From Anatilimnocola floriformis (GTDB lineage: Bacteria; Planctomycetota; Planctomycetia; Pirellulales; Pirellulaceae), in contig NZ_JAMLFW010000002.1 of the NCBI RefSeq assembly GCF_024256385.1, positions 806,001-870,000 on the forward strand: 64,000 nt of DNA, in the 5' to 3' direction. The notes beneath the pieces were generated by a model, which did no database searches, was not told the DNA's origin, and saw only the letters and a program-made list of their open reading frames with translations. Shown one piece after another: positions 9,345-18,400 of this stretch. The stretch's first letter is position 1, and each line of letters opens with the position of its first letter. The translations under genes and the position numbers were made by a program.

Positions 9345-9371
9345 TTAGACAAATTGGCGCCCGTCGCGCAT
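9345..9371 (+). promoter_or_regulatory. two-block promoter-like motif before the GspF/pseudopilin operon
   Basis: TTAGACAAAT, an 8-base spacer, then GTCGCGCAT: the same two blocks and spacing as at 8396-8422 before the sigma gene. It lies in the gap between the candidate anti-sigma gene and the first GspF-like gene, whose ATG is 49 bases further on. The simplest reading is that the neighbouring ECF sigma factor drives the operon from here. Confidence 0.6.
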
Positions 9372-9419
9372 CCGCTAATCAGTCCATGGCGGTTGAGTAC
9401 CAGCGAGACGCGGCGTCCG

Positions 9420-10448
9420 ATGAAGACGGCAACACTTCCAGACATCATTGCGTTGAACGATCGCCTCGCAGCGATGGCGGCTGCAGAGGTTCCGCTAAGT
9501 CGCGATTTAGTTCGTTCCAATGCGGAACTGCCGACAACGCTGCACGAGGTGAGCGCTGCCGTTTCGCGCCGCGTCGAAGCTGGGCAAACGCTAGAGCAAT
9601 CGCTGGCTGCCGAAGAACGCCTCACGCCTGCCTACCATTTGTTGTTGCAGATCAGCGCGAACAGCAACGATCGTGGCGGCGCCCTCAGCAGGCCGCAGCG
9701 ACTAGCCAACTCCAGTGAGAACTCTGCACAAATACTGTCGCGAGCGCTGACCTATCCTCTGATTGTTTGCAGCCTGGCTTATTGCGGATTGGCGCTCTTC
9801 TGCTTGTATCTTGTGCCTACGCTCGAGCAACTGTACGGGAATCTACGCATCCCCACGGGTTGGGCCCTGCGCCTGCTGACTGGCCTGCGAATAACGCTGC
9901 CATATTGGATCGCATTGCCGCCTGTGCTGCTGAGTTTGATCGTCTGGTTGCTCCGGCGCCAATCGAACTCAGGCGGCTGGCAGCAAGCAGGCGCATGGTT
10001 GCCGGGAATGCGACGCGTCATTCGCGAACAACAATGCAGCGCCTTCGCCGACTCGATCGCTAATTTGCTGGCAGCAGGAATGCCGTTTGAGAGTGCGCTG
10101 CGGCTCAACATCGAGACCAGCAACGATCCGATTTTTTCTCGCAGCCTCGGCGCGAGTGCGGCCTCGATGACGCGCAACGCACACACTGCCGTCGAAGACG
10201 CGTTCGTGCACTTGCCTCCATTCCTGCGCTGGGCCCTCTTTCGGAGTGAGCCCCTGCTGGATCGCGTAAGTGCGTTGCGTTTGGCAGCCGATCTGTATTA
10301 CGAAGCGGCGCAAAGGCGAATCTCGCGAATGCGAATTGCCGTTCCTATCGTGTTCAGCGCGGTGCTCGGCGGTGGTGTGACACTCCTCTATGCCCTGGCT
10401 TTGTTTGTACCCCTGGCCCATTTGCTGCGCTCGATCGCAGCGAGCTAA
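9420..10448 (+). CDS. type II secretion F-like (T2SF) inner-membrane platform protein, first of three
   Basis: A 342-residue polytopic protein of the GspF/PilC family, whose members form the inner-membrane platform linking the assembly ATPase to the pseudopilus. Two helical T2SF repeats are visible, the second around residues 195-320 (CSAFADSIANLLAAGMPFESALRL is the typical start of a repeat). Hydrophobic segments lie near residues 130-150 and 170-190 and at the C-terminus. ATG at 9420 is preferred to TTG at 9354, which falls inside the promoter-like motif. It is the first gene of an operon that continues through 14956. It lacks the YxYxA-type N-terminal strand region seen in the next gene, so it may be a shorter, specialised paralogue. 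Confidence 0.8.
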   Translation: MKTATLPDIIALNDRLAAMAAAEVPLSRDLVRSNAELPTTLHEVSAAVSRRVEAGQTLEQSLAAEERLTPAYHLLLQISANSNDRGGALSRPQRLANSSENSAQILSRALTYPLIVCSLAYCGLALFCLYLVPTLEQLYGNLRIPTGWALRLLTGLRITLPYWIALPPVLLSLIVWLLRRQSNSGGWQQAGAWLPGMRRVIREQQCSAFADSIANLLAAGMPFESALRLNIETSNDPIFSRSLGASAASMTRNAHTAVEDAFVHLPPFLRWALFRSEPLLDRVSALRLAADLYYEAAQRRISRMRIAVPIVFSAVLGGGVTLLYALALFVPLAHLLRSIAAS

Positions 10449-10471
10449 AAGCTCCTCGGCACGAAAGTCCA

Positions 10472-11656
10472 ATGCCTCAATATCGATACCAGGCCCTGAA
10501 CGCCAACCAGCAGCCAGTGAGCGGTGAGATTACCGCGGACGGCTTTGCGGACGCACTGAGCCAGCTGGCAGCGCAGGGCCTGGCCGTTCAAGCGCTGGTC
10601 GATATGGCGGTCTCGGAGCAAGCCGGATTGGCAGTATCGAGTGTCGAGGACCAAGTCGCCTGGCAACAGCAACTCTTAAAATTGCTCGAGCGCGGCCGTG
10701 AACTTCTGCCGCCACTCAAAGCTTTTGTGGAAGAGTTGCCAGTTGGACAGCGTCGCCGGCAATTGGAACTGCTGACGAGTACGCTCGAGCGCGGCAACAT
10801 TCCCGCCGATGCCATGGCCACCCTGCAATCGCTTCCTGGCTATTGGATACCGCTGTTGAGCGCCGCAACTGCCTCGCGCGATCCTGGCCGGATCCTGCGC
10901 GAGTTTCTCCGCGAGACCGAACAAGCCGAGCAACTACGCCGGCAGTGGCGGCAGACCCTGGCGTATCCATTGCTGCTGATAAGCTTGGCAGTAGCGGTGC
11001 TGATCGGACTTAGCATCATCGTCATCCCCATTTTTCGCAACATCTTCGATGGGTTCGGCATTCGCGTTCCGCTACCCACGCGTTTGGTACTGGTGATCTC
11101 GGAGTGGATCACCAGCGGCCGGGTTCTGGTGGTGATCGTTGTTGGCGGATTGCTCAGCTTCGGTCTTTATCGCGCCTGCCGTTGGTTGTCGCCGGCGTTG
11201 CGCGAATCGTGGGCCGATCGCTTCGCGCTGTGGATTGGTCACTCGACGGCAATTGCTCGCTTCGCGCAATTCACTGCCGACTTGCTCGAAGCAGAGGTCA
11301 GCCCTGAACATGCGTTGCGTCTTGCAGGCCTGGCGACCGGCAGCGGCCCGATTCAGCGCGCGGCCGTACGAGTTGCCGCGGGATTGACCAGCTCAACCGA
11401 AGAAGCCTGTGAAAAGAATCGACGTGTGCTGACGCGCACCGTGCATTACGCCCTGGTCACTCCCAACTCGAAAACCGGCCGCATGCGCTTGCTGCGTGAA
11501 ATCGGCGCGAGCTATGCCGAACGAATGAGTTGGCGACTGTCATGGGCCCGAGGTTTTGTCGAGCCGCTAGCGATCTGCCTTGTCGGCTTGATTGTTGGCG
11601 GCGTCGCGTTCGCTTTGTTTCTCCCGCTATTCAGTCTGTTACACGCACTTGCTTGA
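10472..11656 (+). CDS. type II secretion F-like (T2SF) platform protein, second of three
   Basis: A 394-residue GspF/PilC-family protein. The N-terminus (MPQYRYQALNANQQPVSGEI) is the characteristic small domain of this family, so this is the most canonical of the three copies. Two T2SF repeats follow, with membrane segments at about residues 165-190, 205-230 and 365-390. A large cytoplasmic part carries the AQFTADLLEAEVSPEHALRL repeat start. It lies 23 bases after the first copy and 2 bases before the third. Its role would be to couple pseudopilin polymerisation to an ATPase that must be encoded elsewhere, because no GspE-like gene is in the window. Confidence 0.85.
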   Translation: MPQYRYQALNANQQPVSGEITADGFADALSQLAAQGLAVQALVDMAVSEQAGLAVSSVEDQVAWQQQLLKLLERGRELLPPLKAFVEELPVGQRRRQLELLTSTLERGNIPADAMATLQSLPGYWIPLLSAATASRDPGRILREFLRETEQAEQLRRQWRQTLAYPLLLISLAVAVLIGLSIIVIPIFRNIFDGFGIRVPLPTRLVLVISEWITSGRVLVVIVVGGLLSFGLYRACRWLSPALRESWADRFALWIGHSTAIARFAQFTADLLEAEVSPEHALRLAGLATGSGPIQRAAVRVAAGLTSSTEEACEKNRRVLTRTVHYALVTPNSKTGRMRLLREIGASYAERMSWRLSWARGFVEPLAICLVGLIVGGVAFALFLPLFSLLHALA

Positions 11657-11658
11657 TC

Positions 11659-12747
11659 ATGGATACCTGGTTCCCCACTTTTTTTCGACTGGCGACGAGT
11701 GCGTCGTCGTTCACGCTCTTCTGGCCGTGGACGACTACGTTCGCGCAGCAGCGAGCATTACTGCGGCTCATTGCGGTTGCTCAAGAGGAGAACTTGCCGC
11801 TCGCGCCGTTGCTCGAGCAGTGGGCCGATGACGAATCAGGGCTGCAACAATTTCGCGTGCGGCGTTTGGCCAGGCTAATCGCTGGTGGGCGTTCTGTGGC
11901 GGATGCGGCCGAAGCTGTGCCGGGTGTGCTCCGAGATGAAGACATTCTGACGCTCCGATTCGACGCTCAATCAGGCACGCGCACGGCAGCCGTTCGCGCC
12001 AGCCTCGTTCATCCCGCTGCCGTCGGGTTCCAGGCTTGGCAATATTTCCGCAGCATGTTCATTTATTTCGGCACTGTGCTGCCCATTAGCCTGGCGTTGA
12101 TTCTGTTTGGCCAGTTACGGATCCTGCCGCGCCTGGATCGCATTTTCAGCGATTTTGGCAGACGCAGGCCAGCCATATTTGCCTGGTCTGTGAATTCGCT
12201 CGAGCCGTACTCGAACCTGCTGCTGATTTCGGCGCTACTCTTGTTGATTGTGATCATTTGGCTGTTTTCGACTCGCATGGGACGTCTGCTCCGCTGGTCG
12301 CTCGCCGGCAGCCTCTTTCGCTTCTTGCGCGAATGGCGTGCTGCCGATGTGCTGCAGAAATTGCAAGTTGCCGCCTCAGCCGGTCGGCCAATCCCAGGGG
12401 CACTATCGACACTCGCCCAGTTTCACCCAGATCCAAAGTTGCGCCATGAGTTGCTCGTGGTCCGCAACGACGTCGAGCAGGGATTGCCGGTTTGGCAAAG
12501 CATGTCGCAGGTTGGCTTGCTTTCGCCCGCCGAGGCAAACTTGATCGTTGTGGCCGAGCAACAAGGATCGCCGACTTGGGCGCTCGAACAACTCGTCGAA
12601 GTCAAACAGCGCCGCGTCGCCGCGCGCCTGGAAAAGGTAGGGGAGTTCTTACTGCCCGCATTCGTGCTGCTGATGGCTGGCCTGGTCATCTTTCAAGCCA
12701 GCCTGCTATTCGTGCCCCTGGTCACTCTTCTGGAAGGGTTGCTGTGA
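11659..12747 (+). CDS. type II secretion F-like (T2SF) platform protein, third of three
   Basis: A 362-residue T2SF-family protein. Features include an N-terminal helical domain with QQRALLRLIAVAQEENLPLAP, membrane segments at about residues 137-157, 188-208 and 335-360, and a second repeat with ADVLQKLQVAASAGRPIPGAL. The ATG at 11659 follows the previous stop by two bases, and the last four bases overlap the start of the next gene, so translation of the whole block is coupled. Three consecutive F-like genes are unusual, since most systems have one. They may form a hetero-oligomeric platform or result from local duplication and divergence. Confidence 0.83.
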   Translation: MDTWFPTFFRLATSASSFTLFWPWTTTFAQQRALLRLIAVAQEENLPLAPLLEQWADDESGLQQFRVRRLARLIAGGRSVADAAEAVPGVLRDEDILTLRFDAQSGTRTAAVRASLVHPAAVGFQAWQYFRSMFIYFGTVLPISLALILFGQLRILPRLDRIFSDFGRRRPAIFAWSVNSLEPYSNLLLISALLLLIVIIWLFSTRMGRLLRWSLAGSLFRFLREWRAADVLQKLQVAASAGRPIPGALSTLAQFHPDPKLRHELLVVRNDVEQGLPVWQSMSQVGLLSPAEANLIVVAEQQGSPTWALEQLVEVKQRRVAARLEKVGEFLLPAFVLLMAGLVIFQASLLFVPLVTLLEGLL

Positions 12748-13154
12748 GTCGTTTGTTCCGATTCAAAAATCGACGCCAGGGAACCAGTTCGCTGGAAGTA
12801 GTGGTGGCCTTCACGCTGCTCAGTGCAGCGCTGGTCGCGGCCGCTCCTTTGATTGTCGCGCACAACCGGCTGATGGTTGCTCAGCGGCACCACCGGATAG
12901 CAATGGCGGAAATTTCCAACCAGATGGAAAGCTTGAGTCTGTTGGCAACGGGGGAATTGCCCACGGCCGTCGAACGATTAACGCCGTCGGAATTTGCCGT
13001 GCAGCGATTGCCGGGGGTTGTTATCCGCGGCGAACTGAGCACGTCGTCGTTCGGTCAGCATGTCGCGCTCGAACTGTCGTGGGACGAAGTTAACCGGCAA
13101 GCAGCGCCAGTGCGTTTGACGACTTGGCTCTTCCCTGAGGAGTCATCGCCATGA
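12744..13154 (+). CDS. GspI-like minor pseudopilin
   Basis: A 136-residue protein with a short basic leader and a type IV prepilin signal: RRQG, then TSSLEVVVAFTLL, with Gly at -1 and Glu at +5 relative to the cleavage point. A single N-terminal hydrophobic helix is followed by a beta-rich globular tail. GTG at 12744 overlaps the preceding stop by 4 bases. Position and signal fit a GspI-type minor pseudopilin, the first member of the GspI-J-K tip complex. Family assignment relies on the N-terminus and gene order, because the C-terminal halves of these proteins diverge strongly. Confidence 0.72.
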   Translation: MSRLFRFKNRRQGTSSLEVVVAFTLLSAALVAAAPLIVAHNRLMVAQRHHRIAMAEISNQMESLSLLATGELPTAVERLTPSEFAVQRLPGVVIRGELSTSSFGQHVALELSWDEVNRQAAPVRLTTWLFPEESSP

Positions 13155-13672
13155 AACATCGACGCGGTATTAGTTTGGTGGAACTAATCGTGGTTATGTC
13201 GGGATGCGCTGTGCTGCTCAGCTTGAGCGCTGCCTTGTTGCAGCGCGTGATGCAGGCACAAATTCGCTCACGAGCCGATGCTGATTTGCAGCGTACGCTG
13301 CTCCGTCTCGATCAAATCGTTCGCAACGATGTGCACACTGCTGCGGATGCCGAAGTCGATCCTACAAAACTCCCGGCCGGCGTTGTACTGCGGCTCGTGT
13401 TGCCAGATTCAGTAATCGAGTATCGCCATCAGAAAACCGAATTCCAGCGAGTGCAACTCAGCGGCAACGACGTCAAATCGCGCGAGACATTTTCATTACC
13501 ACGCGAGATTGAGCTGGAAATCAAGCGTCCTCGTCCACGACTGATTGTGCTTTCGATCCGAACCGATGATGAGCCCTTCATCGACGTGCCGCCGGTCTAC
13601 GCACAGATCGAAGCTGCTTTGCCAGACAATCGGCTGCGCGCAGCTAAGCATGCGGAGACCAATGATGAGTAA
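13151..13672 (+). CDS. GspJ-like minor pseudopilin
   Basis: A 173-residue protein with the prepilin signal RRG followed by ISLVELIVVMSG: Gly at -1, Glu at +5, then a hydrophobic helix of about 20 residues. The remainder is beta-rich, with a GspJ-like pattern (regularly spaced charged strands such as RETFSLPREIELEI). ATG overlaps the previous stop in an ATGA arrangement. It would be inserted in the inner membrane, processed by prepilin peptidase and built into the pseudopilus tip with its neighbours. Confidence 0.72.
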   Translation: MKHRRGISLVELIVVMSGCAVLLSLSAALLQRVMQAQIRSRADADLQRTLLRLDQIVRNDVHTAADAEVDPTKLPAGVVLRLVLPDSVIEYRHQKTEFQRVQLSGNDVKSRETFSLPREIELEIKRPRPRLIVLSIRTDDEPFIDVPPVYAQIEAALPDNRLRAAKHAETNDE

Positions 13673-14069
13673 AACGTTGCGCCACAATCGTCGCGGAGCA
13701 ATTCTCATCGTGGCCCTGCTGTGCCTGCTGGTGATCATGTCGCTGCTGGGCACGATGCTGTTGGCAGCGCTGCAGAGCACTCGGCAACTGCATGCCGAGC
13801 GTGACTTGCGGCAGTGTGAATTGCTGCTCCAAGCCGGGATCGATCGAGCCTTGACTCAGATTGCCAAACAGCCCGATTACCGCGGCGAAACGCACGAGTT
13901 TTCTGCAGCCGACATTATCGATCAGGGGCCAGGACGCCTCGTCATCGAAGTCACGCCGGCCACCGCCGATTCGCGCGTGCAAATCCACATCGACGCTGAG
14001 TATCCGGCTGACAGCGAATTTTCTGTCCGCCGTTCGCGCACTCTTTCCATCCCAACTAATACCAATTAA
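13662..14069 (+). CDS. GspK/PilX-like minor pseudopilin
   Basis: A 135-residue protein starting at ATG 13662 (a second ATG follows directly), overlapping the preceding gene by 11 bases. The leader RHNRRG is followed by AILIVALLCLLVIMSLL. There is no Glu at +5, which is a hallmark of GspK and PilX among pseudopilins. A helix with LHAERDLRQCELLLQAGIDR follows, a typical PilX/GspK phrase after the membrane helix. The protein is shorter than classical GspK (about 300 residues), so it is closer to PilX-type N-terminal proteins. Together with the two genes before it, it completes an I-J-K-like set. Confidence 0.68.
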   Translation: MMSKTLRHNRRGAILIVALLCLLVIMSLLGTMLLAALQSTRQLHAERDLRQCELLLQAGIDRALTQIAKQPDYRGETHEFSAADIIDQGPGRLVIEVTPATADSRVQIHIDAEYPADSEFSVRRSRTLSIPTNTN

Positions 14070-14095
14070 TTCATTCGATCGCCGAGGAGAAGACC

Positions 14096-14956
14096 ATGGT
14101 CACCCGTTCCAACCGCCGAGCATTCACGCTGATCGAGCTACTCGTGGTAATCGCCATCATTGGTGTGCTGATCGCTCTGCTGCTGCCCGCAGTGCAGGCT
14201 GCGAGAGAAGCGGCGAGGCGCACTTCGTGCCTCAATAACGTCACGCAACTGGGACTCGCCGTGCACAACTTCGAATTCCATTTTGAAAAGCTTCCGCCGG
14301 GCACTGTCAACGACGAGGGGCCGGTGCGGAATGAAGCCAAGGGAACTCATGTGAGCTGGATTGTGAAGATCCTCCCTTACCTGGAACAAAGAGCGCTGGC
14401 CAAACGCTTCCATGAAGCCGACGGCGCTTATGCCGATGTGAACGCACCCGTACGAGGAGCACAGATCCGCGTCTTGCAATGCGCCTCGGACGGCGTGCCG
14501 ATGACGAACCAGGCCGGAACGATTGCCCGCAGCAACTATGCCGGCTGTCATCACGATGCCGAAGCTCCGATCGACAAAGACAATCGCGGCTTGCTCTTTC
14601 TCAACAGCCAGGTACGGCACTCGCAGATTTTCGACGGCAGCTCGTCGACCTTGTTGATTGGTGAGATGCTCGATTCGCCGGACGGCTTGGGATGGGTCTC
14701 GGGAACTCGCGCCACGCTGCGGAACACGGGCGCACTGGAAACCGGAGAGGCATACCTGGCCGCGGGGAACTCACTTGGCGGCGACAAGCAAAAACTCGGA
14801 CCACTCTATGTGGGCGGTTTTGGGAGTTATCACCCGGGTGGAGTGAACATCGGACTTGCTGATGGCTGCACGAGGTTTCTGTCGCTGCAGATTGATCCAC
14901 AAACGTTACGCCAGCTTGGAAATCGTGCGGACGGGGAGATCATGAAGCTCTATTGA
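14096..14956 (+). CDS. DUF1559 prepilin-like protein
   Basis: A 286-residue member of the DUF1559 family, which is greatly expanded in planctomycetes. The N-terminus shows the type IV prepilin signal (RRAFTLIELLVVIAIIGVL, with Glu at +5 and Ala instead of the usual Gly at -1). It continues with the conserved LLPAVQAAREAARR helix and the SCLNNVTQLGLAVHNFE segment. The C-terminal part contains the family phrase around FGSYHPGGVNIGLADG. A GAGGAG Shine-Dalgarno sequence lies at 14083-14088. As last gene of the operon it may provide the main pilin-like subunit for the three platform proteins and the minor pseudopilins, although DUF1559 function is not established. Confidence 0.9.
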   Translation: MVTRSNRRAFTLIELLVVIAIIGVLIALLLPAVQAAREAARRTSCLNNVTQLGLAVHNFEFHFEKLPPGTVNDEGPVRNEAKGTHVSWIVKILPYLEQRALAKRFHEADGAYADVNAPVRGAQIRVLQCASDGVPMTNQAGTIARSNYAGCHHDAEAPIDKDNRGLLFLNSQVRHSQIFDGSSSTLLIGEMLDSPDGLGWVSGTRATLRNTGALETGEAYLAAGNSLGGDKQKLGPLYVGGFGSYHPGGVNIGLADGCTRFLSLQIDPQTLRQLGNRADGEIMKLY

Positions 14957-15426
14957 TCAAATGGAGTTTCATACTGCCCAGCTAGTCGTTTTGAGATAGG
15001 CTCTAAGATATGCGACACGTTGACGCACTGAGGTGACATTGCTTGTCAGACTCCACGGAGTACTTAAGGTTACTCGCAAGCTTTTGTGAAATAATCTCTC
15101 TCAAATAGTTGACATTCACGCTTGAGAGTCAGTAGAACCTACGCCGCATCAAAGATGCACTGGGGCGATCTGAGGGATCAAGCTGCATGATATGCAGCTA
15201 ACGGAATGAACGCCGTGAATGTGTTACAGGCTGGCGTTGTCATTATTTCACTCGACCGGCGTGAAGCTGGTTTGTTTGATATTTTCTTTTCAGATTTTCT
15301 GCGAGTTGATTGACCCAAGTTGTCAATCAGTGCGTGTCTTATCTGTAACTCGGGTTTGAAGTCCGAGTGTCGTCATTTCTTTTGTTAACTGGGTTGTCGC
15401 GCGCTTAAGCATAAGGATATTGCACC
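14957..15426. other. 470-base leader region of the RHS gene
   Basis: No coding potential on either strand. It is AT-richer than the flanking genes. It contains one plausible promoter (15109-15138) and a weak AAGGAT ribosome-binding sequence about 10 bases before the ATG at 15427. No terminator hairpin was found after the DUF1559 gene. Confidence 0.4.
15109..15138 (+). promoter_or_regulatory. possible sigma-70-type promoter of the RHS gene
   Basis: TTGACA at 15109-15114 and TAGAAC at 15133-15138 are separated by 18 bases. This would give a leader of roughly 280 bases before the giant gene. The -35 box is perfect but the -10 box matches only partly, so this is a weak prediction. Confidence 0.3.
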
Positions 15427-18400
15427 ATGAATCGATCTTCTTCGCGTCGTGATGTTGGTTCCCGCCTGGAAAACTCTCGTCGTCGTGAGGCCGCCACTGC
15501 ACAGAGACTGGTGCGGCGGCGGATGTTGCTGGAGCAACTCGAAGACCGTTCGCTGATGGCGACGTTCAATGTGACGGCGGGTGTAGCGGATGGCGCCGCG
15601 GGTAGTCTGAGAGCTGCGATCACGGCAGCCAATTCCAACGGTCAGAATGACACTATCAATCTGGCGGCTGGCACATACGTGTTGTCGTCGGCGCTGCCAC
15701 AGCTTTCCGAGATGGGAAAGAGCATCACGTTTCAAGGCGATACGGCAGCCAATACGATCGTCGATGCCAACAACACAGGACGGGTGTTCGATGCGTATTG
15801 GACAGTGACCGCGACGTTTAATGATTTGACAATCAAAAACGGTGGTTCCACAGGGAGTCGTCCTTCGGGTGCGGGCATCCAGGGCTACAACTCAACGATC
15901 ACCATCGACGACTGCGTTATCGAGGATAATATCGGCTATCAAGGAGGTGGTATCGCGGCAACGTCGGGCGGGTCGCTTACGATCACCGACACGATCATCC
16001 GCGATAACAACACGTCGCGATTTGGTGCTGGCCTGTATTTGAACGGCGTGACGGTTTCGATCTCGAATTCCGAGATCTCGGGTAATTCAACTGCGAGCGG
16101 CTACGATGGCGGCGGCCTCTACATGTCGGGCGGTTCACTCACACTTGATTCAGTTGCGGTCGACGATAACTACGCGGGCCAAGATGGTGGTGGCGTGGCA
16201 GTGAGTAGCGTGAGTCTTGCCATCACTGGCGGCTCCATAACCAACAATGAAGCCGTCCGCCAAGGCGGCGGTTTGTATGTCAATGCTCCTTCATCAGCTG
16301 TTGGCATTACAGGACTGACGATTAGCAACAACACGGCCGGTACGGGCGGCGGTTTGTATCGGACTGGTGGCAGCGCGGCGATCACGCTAACCGAGTCTAC
16401 CGTCTCTGGAAACACAGCCCCTTCCACAAACGTCAATCTCGGTGAAGGCGGCGGCATCTTTACGTACCAACCGCTCAGTCTTGTCCGCTCGACACTTTCG
16501 GGTAATAGCGCCTATCGCAATGGTGGCGGCCTGTGGAACACGACTTCTGCGATCTCCTTCTCGAACTCGACGGTCTCTGGAAACTCTGCCGCCACGGGAG
16601 GCGGCGTTTATCTCAGCAGCGGCAACACGACGTCTTCGTCTGTGAACAGCACGTTCGCCAACAATAGCGCGTCGGGCGCGGGTGGCGCCTTCTATGTGGG
16701 CGGCTTCTCATCGGTGGCGATGAAGAACACGATCATGGCGGGGAGTACCGCAGGCAGCGGCACGTCCGCAGACCTGGGAGGCTCGGGCGGCCACACCATC
16801 AACAGCGGTGGCTACAACCTCTTCAGCCTCTCTTCGATCAGTTCGTTCATCACCGGGACCACGACAGGCAACCAGCTGGGGGTTAACCCTCAGATCGGTT
16901 CACTCGCGAACAATGGCGGTCCGACGTATACCCACGCGCTGGCCAGCAATAGCCCAGCCATCGATGCGGGCACCTCATCGGGTGCGCCTGGCGTGGATCA
17001 GCGCAACGAGTTGCGTCCGCAGGATGGTGATTCGAGCGGCACGGCGCAGTACGACATCGGCGCGTACGAGTACATCGTACCGCCGCCGCCAGAAGTCGAG
17101 GTGACTGGCTTCTACGCAGATGGCTCCAACTGGAAGGTTGATTACGTTGTGACCGTGAGCCAAACACCGGTCGCGATTCCCCTCAAGATCTATACGACTT
17201 CAGATGGCACGACTCCGGGTACACTGCTTGCTTCAACGACCACGCCGGGCAACGTGACGCTGGGAGCCACCCAGACCGCAACGGTAACTCCGACCGGAGT
17301 GAATAGCCTGTCAGACTACCGTTTGCTCGTCGTGCTCGACGATACAGCCGTGACGGGAGACACCACCACTGCCAACAATAAGCTGCTCTTCGAAGGTGGC
17401 ATCTTCCAGACAAGTGCGTCGGGGACCACCTACATTCACGTTCATGGCAGCGATACCGCTGCCGACACCGTGACGATCACGAAGAGCGGGAGTAATACGC
17501 ACGTCGAAACCAACCTCGACACGACGGGTATCACGGGGTTGACGTCGAGTGTGGAGTTCCGCATCGAGACGCACGGCGGTAATGACACAATCGCGACCGA
17601 TAGTGACGTGGCCGCGGTCATTCGCGCCTACGGTGGAACCGGGAACGACACGATCACGGGTGGTGCTGCCAACGACTTACTCTACGGCGGCGACGGCGAT
17701 GACACGCTGACGGGTGGCGGGGGCAATGACACGTTAGAAGGCGGAGCTGGCAACGACAGCCTGTCGGGCGGCGACGGCGAAGACTCGCTGACTGGTGGCA
17801 CGGGCAACGATACACTGCGAGGCGGTGCTGCGGTCGATGCGTTTCCTGGTTACGACAGCGGTACCGATACCGTGCTCGTCGATCCGCCGGAGGCAGTCAA
17901 CGACAGCTATTCAACGAATGAAGACGCCGATCCTTTCAGCTCTTCGACCGGCTTTGAGTTGAATGCCAACGACATCACTGACCTCGGCCAAAGCAGAACC
18001 CCAGTTCCGGCCGTGTTGACCAGTGCGTTGGGAGCGAAGGTTGTCGTTCGATCGAATGGAACCTTCGATTACTATCCGCAGACTTCGCAGACGCTGCAGG
18101 CGCTGAACGGCTCACAGTCGGCGAACGACTCCTTTACTTACACGCTGCGCAATTCGCTGCTGGAGACTGATACGGCAACCGTGACGATCACGGTGTCGGG
18201 CATTGACGACGATCTGGATGCGCAGGATCTGCTGTATGTGGTGCAGGAACCTTTGGAACTGGGCCAAGTGTTGGGGACAGTCCCGGTCTTAGACGATGAT
18301 GGCGATACCCATTCTTTCCAGTTCGTTTCGGAAGCTGTGGCGGGTGGGCTGGCGATCAGCTCCACGGGCGTCATTACGGTGATCGATCCCAATGTGTTCA

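Noticed and set aside
15396-15404. GTCGCGCGC before the RHS gene as a third ECF promoter
   Set aside because: It resembles the second block of the motif, but no TTAGACAAAT-like block lies 8 bases upstream.
17630-17860. Tandem repeats as a CRISPR array
   Set aside because: They are in-frame calcium-binding protein repeats with 9-residue periodicity, with no spacer-repeat structure.
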